From assembly GCF_036178845.1 (NCBI RefSeq), contig NZ_CP108070.1, positions 11,656,001-11,720,000 of the forward strand: 64,000 nucleotides of DNA, written 5' to 3'. Source of the stretch: Streptomyces sp. NBC_00271. Its GTDB lineage: Bacteria; Actinomycetota; Actinomycetes; Streptomycetales; Streptomycetaceae. Shown in pieces: positions 58,711-64,000 of the stretch; positions within the stretch are counted from its first letter, which is position 1; the number at the start of each line of letters is the position of its first letter. Under the pieces are notes generated by a model, which ran no database searches, was not told the origin of the DNA, and saw nothing but the letters and a program-made list of their open reading frames with translations. Made by a program: the position numbers and the translations under genes.

Positions 58711-58860
58711 AAGCATGTGAACCTGAGACTCCCTGACGATCTGCACGAGCAGGCCAAGGCCGCCGCCGACGCTGACGACCGCTCCCTGAACTCATGGCTT
58801 GTATCGCTCGTACGCCGCGCTGTCGCGGATGATGAACGCCCCTCCGCCCAGGGGGCGTAG
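58708..58860 (+). CDS. Ribbon-helix-helix (Arc/CopG-like) protein inside element D
   Basis: A 50-residue protein, MKHVNLRLPDDLHEQAKAAADADDRSLNSWLVSLVRRAVADDE plus a short tail: a beta-strand and two helices of the RHH fold with the RSLNSWL turn. It is related to the protein of element C (shared LPxDLHEQ...ADxRSLNS). Its start codon is part of a 12-bp perfect inverted repeat shared with the divergent tnpB start, its presumed operator. Confidence 0.8.
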   Translation: MKHVNLRLPDDLHEQAKAAADADDRSLNSWLVSLVRRAVADDERPSAQGA

Positions 58861-59008
58861 CGACTGCCTCTGCCCCGATACGCGGGAGCGGGCATTCACC
58901 CCGGCCCTGAAAGACCGGGCGCCCCCACCCGGAACCCCTGCGGATGGCGAGCGTTCCGGCGGTTGACGGGCGGCCGGCGGAGAGGAGACGCGGGTCACAT
59001 CGCGCCGC

Positions 59009-59035
59009 GTCACAGGAGGCCGGGCTACCTCGTCT
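59009..59035 (+). promoter_or_regulatory. ECF41-type promoter
   Basis: CGTCACA (59009-59015), 16 bp, CGTC (59032-59035), 40 bp before the AhpD-like start; one base from TGTCACA-N16-CGTC. The same signature precedes the AhpD-like gene at 13.5 kb. Confidence 0.8.
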
Positions 59036-59074
59036 CAGGGGATGTAGCCACGGACGGCCCCAGAGGAGCACAGC

Positions 59075-59548
59075 ATGGACGCGCGACTGAACTACTTCGC
59101 CGACCCGACCGCCGGAAAGGCCCTCAAATACTTCATGTCGGCAGGCAAGGCGCTCAAGGACTCGCCGCTGCCGGCCGCGACGCAGGAGCTGGTGGCACTG
59201 CGCGTGAGCCAGATCAACGGATGCGCCGCCTGCATCGACATGCACACCAAGGAGGCCGCCGCTGCCGGCGAGACCTCGGTGCGCCTCAACCTGGTCGCGG
59301 TGTGGCGTGAGGCCACGGTCTTCACCGAGGCCGAGCGTGCCGCGCTGGAGCTGGCGGAGGAGGGGACCCGCATCGCGGACGCGGCCCGTGGGGTCGGCGA
59401 CGAGGTGTGGGCGCATGCTGCCAAGCACTATGACGAGGACCAGCTCACCGCCCTGGTGGTCCTGGTCTCCTTCATGAACGCGGTGAACCGGCTGAACATC
59501 ATCACCCGGCAGCCGGCCGGCAACTACGAGGCGGGGCAGTTCCATTGA
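59075..59548 (+). CDS. Carboxymuconolactone decarboxylase/AhpD-like protein (second copy)
   Basis: This 157-residue paralogue of the protein at 13.5-14.0 kb has motif INGCAACIDMHTKEA (redox CxxC plus His) and the same MDARLNYF start. ATG 59075 follows AGAGGAGC. It is directly upstream of the ECF41 sigma gene, the standard locus structure for that sigma group, and has an ECF41-type promoter, so it should be auto-induced with the sigma factor. Likely a peroxide or reactive-compound scavenger. Confidence 0.9.
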   Translation: MDARLNYFADPTAGKALKYFMSAGKALKDSPLPAATQELVALRVSQINGCAACIDMHTKEAAAAGETSVRLNLVAVWREATVFTEAERAALELAEEGTRIADAARGVGDEVWAHAAKHYDEDQLTALVVLVSFMNAVNRLNIITRQPAGNYEAGQFH

Positions 59549-59599
59549 GAGGTGGAGGGGAGATGTCGGGGGCGGGCGTTCGAGGGAAGGGGGCTCGGC

Positions 59600-60523
59600 G
59601 TGAGCAAGGTCGAGGAGTTCGAGGAGCTGCGGCCGCTGCTGTTTTCGATCGCCTACCGGATTCTGGGCAGCGTGGGCGAGGCCGAGGACGCGGTGCAGGA
59701 GACATGGCTGCGTTTTGACGGCTCGTCGACCCGGCCCACGTCGACCAAGGCTTTCCTGTCGGCCGCGGTGACACGGATCTCCATCGATGTGCTGCGTTCC
59801 GCACGGGTGCGGCGGGAGGAGTACGTGGGCCCGTGGTTTCCCGAGCCGCTGCTGAGCGATCCGTACCAGGATCCGGCACGGGCGGTGGAGCTGGCCGACT
59901 CGGTGTCGATGGCGGCGCTGTTGCTGCTGGAGCGGCTCAGCCCGCTGGAGCGGGCGGTGTTCGTGCTGCGGGAGGTCTTCGCCTTCGAGTTCGACGAGGT
60001 CGCCGCGGCGGTGGGGCGTTCGGCGGTGGCGTGCCGGCAGCTGCTGGTGCGGGCGCGGCGACACATGGAGGCCGGGCGGCCGCGGTTCGAAGCGGACCGG
60101 CAGGAGCGGCACGAGCTGGCGACGCGGTTCTTCGACGCGCTGAAGAGCGGCGATGTGGACGGGCTGCGGGATCTGCTGGCCGCCGACGTACAACTGGTCG
60201 GGGACGGTGGCGGCAAGGCCCCGCAGCTGGCCAAGGCCGTCATGGGCGCGCAGAACGTGGCCCGGGTGCTGGGCACGGTCTTCCCCTTGATGAGCCGGAT
60301 CGACGTGACGTTCGAGCCGCACGAGGTCAACGGCCAGCCCGGCGCGATCTTCCGGGACCGGGACGGCAAGGTGCTCCACACCCTGGCCCTCGACGTGCTC
60401 GACGGGCAGATCCAGACCATCCGCACGGTGATCAATCCCGACAAGCTCGGCCACCTCGGGCCGGTCGCCGACGCCTGGGCCGTCGACCGCGAGGTGAAGC
60501 AGGCCCGCCGACAGATGAACTGA
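59600..60523 (+). CDS. ECF41-group RNA polymerase sigma factor (SigJ-like)
   Basis: A 307-residue sigma factor with region 2 (FEELRPLLFSIAYRILGSVGEAEDAVQETWLRF), region 4 (LLLLERLSPLERAVFVLREVFAFEFDEVAAAVGRSAVACRQLLVRARRHM) and the ECF41 marks: the linker YVGPWFPEPLL and a C-terminal SnoaL-like domain with DGGGK (LVGDGGGKAPQLAKAVMGAQNVARVL), known to tune activity in place of an anti-sigma factor. GTG 59600 is chosen with GGAAGGGGG upstream. Probable targets are the two AhpD-like genes in this window. Confidence 0.95.
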   Translation: MSKVEEFEELRPLLFSIAYRILGSVGEAEDAVQETWLRFDGSSTRPTSTKAFLSAAVTRISIDVLRSARVRREEYVGPWFPEPLLSDPYQDPARAVELADSVSMAALLLLERLSPLERAVFVLREVFAFEFDEVAAAVGRSAVACRQLLVRARRHMEAGRPRFEADRQERHELATRFFDALKSGDVDGLRDLLAADVQLVGDGGGKAPQLAKAVMGAQNVARVLGTVFPLMSRIDVTFEPHEVNGQPGAIFRDRDGKVLHTLALDVLDGQIQTIRTVINPDKLGHLGPVADAWAVDREVKQARRQMN

Positions 60524-60833
60524 CCCCGGTGCGTGGCGCGGACCGGCTCGTCCGCCGGCAGCTCATGTCAGCGGCCACAGGGCGGTCCCCGTCCGCCCTG
60601 TGCGGGCGCACGGCGGGAAGGTGACGGCAGGCCCTGGCCGATGCGGACGAACGTGATCGTGACGGGGGACCGCTCCAGGCCGGTGTTGCCGACGCTGAAT
60701 CGGCGGCTGTTCCGCTTATCCGCCTAAAGCGGTCACCCGTGGCGTGCCCGGATCGACCCGAACCACGGCGCGCCTGCCCCCGCACGGCACACACACCCGC
60801 CATCACCCGCCCGCACGCGGCCACGCGGCCTGG
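60524..60833. other. Gene-free stretch with one terminator stem
   Basis: ACAGGGCGG (60577-60585) pairs with CCGCCCTGT (60593-60601) and likely ends the sigma-factor transcript. No convincing gene in the rest. Confidence 0.5.
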
Positions 60834-61568
60834 TCATTTGAGAATGTTGACGGCCCGGGCGACCACCAGCACCACCGTCACCAAGGAGACCGAGGACTGC
60901 AGCATCATCAGCATCTTGGCCCACCGCGACAGCGGCATCACATCGGTCGGGCTGAAGGCGGTGGAGTTGGTGAACGACAGATACAGGTAGTCCAGAAACG
61001 CCGGCTCCCAGTCCGGCGGCGCGGTCTGCGGGCTCTGCATCTGTACGAAGAGGAAGTCGGCGTACTGACTCTGGCCGCGGACCCGCGCCATCGGCCCGCC
61101 GCGGTCCCACTCCCAGTACCACAGGGCGAACACGATGACGTTCGTCAGCCAGATACCGCCGCCGCTCAGCAGCAGCGGCCCGGCCTCCGTCGCCGCGGTG
61201 CCGTTGACCAGACCCGCCACCAGCCGGACCGCCGACCAGCCGTTGGCCAGACTGATCACACCGGTCAGAGCCAGCCCCCACCACCGCAGCCACCGGGTGC
61301 GGGGTTCGACCCGCCGGGGATTGGCCGCGATCAGACCGGCCAGCAGCACCAACTCCAGGGCCGGCAAAGCCCAGTACGGATGGAAGGCGAGCCGGTGCGG
61401 CAGCATCCACTGCAGAGCGACCGCCACCAGGATCACCGCGGTCACCGCCCAGCGCGGCTCACCCCGCGTCGCCCGCCGCCACGCGGGCACCACCTCACGC
61501 TCACCGCTCTCCAGCAGCCGCTCGATCCGCGCCAGGCGGCTCTCGGCATCACCCGTACCGTCACTCAT
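60834..61568 (-). CDS. Membrane protein with ion-channel-like pore segment
   Basis: This 244-residue protein has a basic/acidic N-terminal coil (ESRLARIERLLESGEREV), then helices WAVTAVILVAVALQWMLP, ALPALELVLLAGLIAA, WGLALTGVISLANGWSAV, IWLTNVIVFALWYW, and a C-terminal unit YLYLSFTNSTAFSPTDVMPLSRWAKMLMMLQSSVSLVTVVLVVARAVNIL. The last piece looks like a pore loop plus TM of two-TM potassium channels, but the selectivity filter GYGD is absent (FSPTD instead). Channel activity is doubtful. Confidence 0.65.
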   Translation of the reverse strand: MSDGTGDAESRLARIERLLESGEREVVPAWRRATRGEPRWAVTAVILVAVALQWMLPHRLAFHPYWALPALELVLLAGLIAANPRRVEPRTRWLRWWGLALTGVISLANGWSAVRLVAGLVNGTAATEAGPLLLSGGGIWLTNVIVFALWYWEWDRGGPMARVRGQSQYADFLFVQMQSPQTAPPDWEPAFLDYLYLSFTNSTAFSPTDVMPLSRWAKMLMMLQSSVSLVTVVLVVARAVNILK

Positions 61569-61769
61569 GGCGACGATTGTCCTCGGCTCACCGAGTTGCT
61601 CCGAGGGTGCTCCGTCTTTTAGGGCGGGGAGGAATCGGGCTCCTGCGGGGCAGGGCAGAGGTGGCCGAATCGCCGGCAGGGCGATTCGGTGCCCACCCGC
61701 AACGGCGGTGAGGCTGTCCTCACCGGTCGGGAGCTCTCAACTGTCAGTCGTCCCGGATAGGTTGACGTC

Positions 61770-62927
61770 ATGACGGCGATTACGCAGGAATCGGAAGGTG
61801 ACGGGCACGCCCGCTCCACCTATCGCCTGCGTGTCTCTTCTGGCGCCCGCACGGCTCTGGAGGCGGAGTGGTCGCGCTGTAGGTGGTTGTGGAACGAATG
61901 CTCCGCCTGGTCGAAGAAAGCCCACCGGGACGGGGAGAAGTGCGGTCCGGCACGGCTGGACAAGATGCTGACGCAGGCCCGCACCGCAATGTTGTGGCTG
62001 CGTGAAGGCTCCTCGGTTCCTCAGCAGCAGTTGATACGCGACTTCGCGAAGTCCCGGGCCAAAGCACTCAAGGACATCAAGGCCCGGTTGCCGATGCGGC
62101 AGCGGGCCGGTATGCCCCGGTACAAGAAAAAGCACCAGGACGCCCCCAGCCTGAATTACACCCGGCGTGGCTTCCGTCTCAAAAACGGTCGTCTGCACCT
62201 GGCCGGGGGCATCGCGGTGACGGTGGTGTGGTCGCGGGACCTGCCCGAACCTCCGTCCAGCGTCCGCGTGTACCGCGAGGGCACCGGAGCGTGGTACGCG
62301 TCCTTTGTCGTCCCGGCCGTGACCGGGGCCCTGCCGGAGACCGGCGCAGTGATCGGTATCGACTGGGGTGTCAAGGAGACCGCGACCACCACCAGCGACG
62401 AGCACGACCTTCCCCACCCCCAGCACGGGAAGAACGCCGCCCAGCGCCTCGCCCGCTACCAGCGGATGATGTCCCGCCGTCGTCCCCCGGAGGGCAGGGC
62501 TGCCTCGAAGGGCTACCGCACCGCGCAGGCCCAGGCCGCGAAGCTGCACAAGAAGGTGGCACGGCAGCGTCAGGACGCTGCCCGCAAGTGGGCCAAGAAG
62601 GTCGTCCGCGACCATGACGCTGTGGCGGTCGAGGACTTCCGCCCCAAGTTCCTCGCGAAGTCGACCATGGCCCGCAAGGCCGCTGACGCCGCGATCGGAG
62701 CGACGAAGGCCGCGTTGGTCGAGATGGCCCGCAAGCACGGCCGGACCGTGCATCTGGTACACCCCGCGCGCACCACGATGGACTGTGCGCAGTGCGGAGC
62801 GAGAACCAAGCACGCACTGCCTCTTTCCGAAAGGACGTATACCTGCACCGCGTGCGGAGTCGTGAGCCCTCGGGACAAGAACTCCGCCCGCGTGATGCTG
62901 GTCCGGGCTGGTCTGCAACCCGGCTAG
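61770..62927 (+). CDS. tnpB: TnpB RNA-guided endonuclease, copy E
   Basis: This 385-residue TnpB of the same subtype as copy C has Asp in GIDWGV, Glu in AVAVEDFRPKF, Asp in SPRDKNSARVMLVRAG, and zinc finger CAQCGA...CTACGV. All catalytic residues are intact. ATG 61770 has no Shine-Dalgarno sequence; TAGGTT ends 7 bases before it, consistent with a leaderless transcript as for copy C. Confidence 0.9.
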   Translation: MTAITQESEGDGHARSTYRLRVSSGARTALEAEWSRCRWLWNECSAWSKKAHRDGEKCGPARLDKMLTQARTAMLWLREGSSVPQQQLIRDFAKSRAKALKDIKARLPMRQRAGMPRYKKKHQDAPSLNYTRRGFRLKNGRLHLAGGIAVTVVWSRDLPEPPSSVRVYREGTGAWYASFVVPAVTGALPETGAVIGIDWGVKETATTTSDEHDLPHPQHGKNAAQRLARYQRMMSRRRPPEGRAASKGYRTAQAQAAKLHKKVARQRQDAARKWAKKVVRDHDAVAVEDFRPKFLAKSTMARKAADAAIGATKAALVEMARKHGRTVHLVHPARTTMDCAQCGARTKHALPLSERTYTCTACGVVSPRDKNSARVMLVRAGLQPG

Positions 62928-63015
62928 TGCTGATCGTGCAAGACCTGCACCCCCGCCGGGGGGCAGGCGACGTGAGCTAGGAATCCCCCTGCTTTAGCCG
63001 GGGGAGGCGTCAACA
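62880..63015 (+). ncRNA. Predicted omega RNA, element E
   Basis: By analogy with known TnpB loci the guide scaffold covers the tnpB end and the right-end hairpin (CCCCCTGCTTTAGCCGGGGG) and stops at GTCAAC, 63015, with the guide following. Exact start unknown. Confidence 0.4.
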
Positions 63016-63180
63016 CCATCGGCTTCGCAGCCTGACCCGCAGGTCCACAGGCCTGCCTGCCGGACGGGTGAAGTGCCAGGAGCGGTACCGCATTCCCGCA
63101 CCGAAGGATAAGAAACCCATAAATTTCGGGTGCATGGCGGTGTGTTGCCGGGGAACTCGCTGCATCGGAGGTTGATAACT

Positions 63181-63351
63181 ATGGTTCCCCTGCTTCTCGT
63201 TCTTCTGCTTGCGCTGGTTCTCTTCGGTGCCGGTTTCGCGCTGAAGGCTCTGTGGATCGTGGCCGTGATCGTGCTGGCCGTGTGGCTGCTCGGTTTCGTC
63301 ATGCGTTCCGCCGGAACCGGCGGCGGCCGTGGCCGTTGGTACCGCTGGTAG
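63181..63351 (+). CDS. Small hydrophobic membrane protein
   Basis: A 56-residue protein of two hydrophobic stretches (VPLLLVLLLALVLFGAGFAL, LWIVAVIVLAVWLLGFVM) and a Gly/Arg/Trp tail (GGGRGRWYRW). Such short hydrophobic proteins are common single genes in Streptomyces. A strong Shine-Dalgarno sequence (GGAGG, 9 bp) precedes ATG 63181. A perfect terminator follows. Role unknown. Confidence 0.8.
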   Translation: MVPLLLVLLLALVLFGAGFALKALWIVAVIVLAVWLLGFVMRSAGTGGGRGRWYRW

Positions 63352-63377
63352 CGAACAGCAATTCCACCCCCTGGTGC

Positions 63378-63413
63378 GGGGCGGCCCCGGACGTCAACGT
63401 CCGGGGCCGCCCC
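63378..63413 (+). terminator. Perfect 17-bp stem terminator
   Basis: Arms 63378-63394 and 63397-63413 pair perfectly around a 2-base loop, 26 bp after the small hydrophobic gene. Confidence 0.8.
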
Positions 63414-63679
63414 GCCCGCATGTGACTCTTGTGTAAAAATGCCGGCGCCGGTGCGCGGGTGGCGGGGAGCGGGGCAGGAGAACGGTGTGGCCGGGAGGCC
63501 CGCTGTGCGCGCCCGGAACCGCGCACCTCCAACACGGCGGACTTCCCGGGCACACTCGGCCGCATGCCTCGGGCAGAGCGTGGATCACCCCGGGCCGGGG
63601 CGTTCGAGGCGCTGAGGGCTCGACGCCGCCAGCTCGGCACACGGTGGCGCCGCCTTTCAGCGGACCGGCAGGGCCGTTG
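63414..63679. other. Gene-free stretch before the NmrA-like gene
   Basis: No supported gene or motif. It lies between the terminator and the end of the minus-strand NmrA-like gene. Confidence 0.4.
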
Positions 63680-64000
63680 TCATGGTGTCGTTGAGAAGGT
63701 GTTTTCGGCCCAGTCGGCGAACGACGTCCAGCGCAGACGGGGAGGGGCGGCGTGCAGCGCCGGCAGGTCGACGCGGTAGCCGGGGCCACGCAGGAACGTC
63801 CACATCGCCCGCATGTCGTCGTTGCCGATCTCGTCGAGCTGTACTTCGTGGTGGCGGACGGTCGCACCGACTGCCGTGCTCAACGCGGCTGCCATGTCAT
63901 CGGGCGTGGGGGCGTCGCCGGCCAGCTCGATGCGCTGCCCGGCGAACGCGTCGGGCGCGGCGAAGACGGCGGCAGCGAACTCGCCCAGATCGGGGCGTGC
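63680..64000 (-). CDS. NmrA-like NAD(P)-binding protein, C-terminal part (runs off the window)
   Basis: The minus-strand frame from the window edge reads PDLGEFAAAVFAAPDAFAGQRIELAGDAPTPDDMAAALSTAVGATVRHHEVQLDEI and ends FADWAENTFSTTP. This is the C-terminal region of NmrA-type atypical SDR sensors or quinone reductases (EL-(A)-GD-x-PT-x-x-(E/D)-M-A). The cofactor-binding half lies outside. NmrA-like genes are also frequent in ECF41 regulons, which fits the nearby sigma factor, but its promoter is not visible. Confidence 0.75.
   Translation of the reverse strand, partial: ARPDLGEFAAAVFAAPDAFAGQRIELAGDAPTPDDMAAALSTAVGATVRHHEVQLDEIGNDDMRAMWTFLRGPGYRVDLPALHAAPPRLRWTSFADWAENTFSTTP

Larger units (their letters stand above)
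57364..58930 (-). mobile_element. IS1341-type element, copy D, with RHH gene
   Basis: Reads on minus. The left end at about 58930 (GGGTGGGGGCGCCCGGTC, hairpin, CTCCCGCG block) follows TTCC. The right end at 57364 is GGAATCCCCCTC...GAGGGGGAGGATGTCAAC. It contains a frameshifted tnpB on minus and a divergent ribbon-helix-helix gene on plus, as in element C. It has interrupted the secreted-protein gene at 57.1 kb. Confidence 0.8.
61603..63015 (+). mobile_element. IS1341-type element, copy E
   Basis: Left end after CTCC (61599-61602): GAGGGTGCTCCG, hairpin, CTCCTGCGGGGCAGGG block, CGAATCGCC/GGGCGATTCGG stem. Right end: GGAATCCCCCTGC...GGGGGAGGCGTCAAC, to 63015. It has one gene, tnpB. It lies 34 bp upstream of the channel-like gene (divergent) and is related to element C but lacks an RHH gene. 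Confidence 0.8.

Noticed and set aside
60834..61568. True potassium channel
   Set aside because: The pore segment lacks a T-V-G-Y-G filter; only the two-TM layout is similar, so it is annotated as channel-like only.

Overview
The window is about 64 kb of very GC-rich DNA with actinomycete gene style: GTG and TTG starts, ATGA/GTGA stop-start overlaps, leaderless promoters, SpoIIE phosphatases, SARP-type promoter repeats, an ECF41 sigma factor, and mycothiol-type and DUF6777 proteins. It is almost certainly a Streptomyces or close relative. No rRNA, tRNA or CRISPR array was seen. Everything here was read by eye; family names rest on recognised motifs, not on a search.

Layout. 1-8.5 kb: part of a biosynthetic operon (FAD oxidoreductase end, thermostable-hemolysin-family protein, acyl-AMP ligase, TauD-type oxygenase, MFS exporter, cupin, SnoaL-like protein, second MFS exporter). 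9.9-22.7 kb: deoxysugar genes (RmlA, RmlB, 3,5-epimerase, 2,3-dehydratase, 3-ketoreductase) and a glycosyltransferase, interleaved with a NUDIX enzyme, secreted proteins and an AhpD-like protein. 23-37.5 kb: two odd condensation-domain proteins whose carrier-like regions lack the pantetheine serine, a genuine acyl carrier protein, TetR/MarR regulators, an SDR, a nitroreductase, a secreted IGWP-repeat protein and a class-V aminotransferase homologue without its catalytic lysine. 37.7-49.2 kb: Ser/Thr kinase and DUF6777 protein, three glycine-rich exported proteins, two PP2C/SpoIIE phosphatases and small membrane proteins. 50-57 kb: GH15 hydrolase, two-component system, HdeD-like and MDMPI-like proteins. 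57-64 kb: AhpD + ECF41 sigma factor, a channel-like protein, and the end of an NmrA-like gene.

The 1-37 kb part reads as one glycosylated natural-product cluster. SARP-type direct repeats (TCGAG-like heptamers at 11 or 22 bp) lie before the SnoaL-like gene, the second exporter, the glycosyltransferase, a condensation-like gene, a 45-codon secreted peptide and the ACP, so they appear to share one activator, which is not in the window. A second, unrelated tripartite operator (TTGGCAA half-sites) joins the second condensation-like gene, the IGWP-repeat gene and the lysine-less aminotransferase homologue. The product is not identifiable from this sequence.

The window is saturated with one family of IS1341-type (TnpB-only) elements: five tnpB copies (two nearly identical, one frameshifted) and two internally deleted derivatives. 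Four of the seven have their left end directly beside the Shine-Dalgarno sequence of a sugar or biosynthetic gene. Two carry a divergent ribbon-helix-helix gene. Several pseudogene remnants (azoreductase, amidohydrolase, beta-lactamase-like, aldo/keto reductase, a secreted protein) mark old rearrangements.
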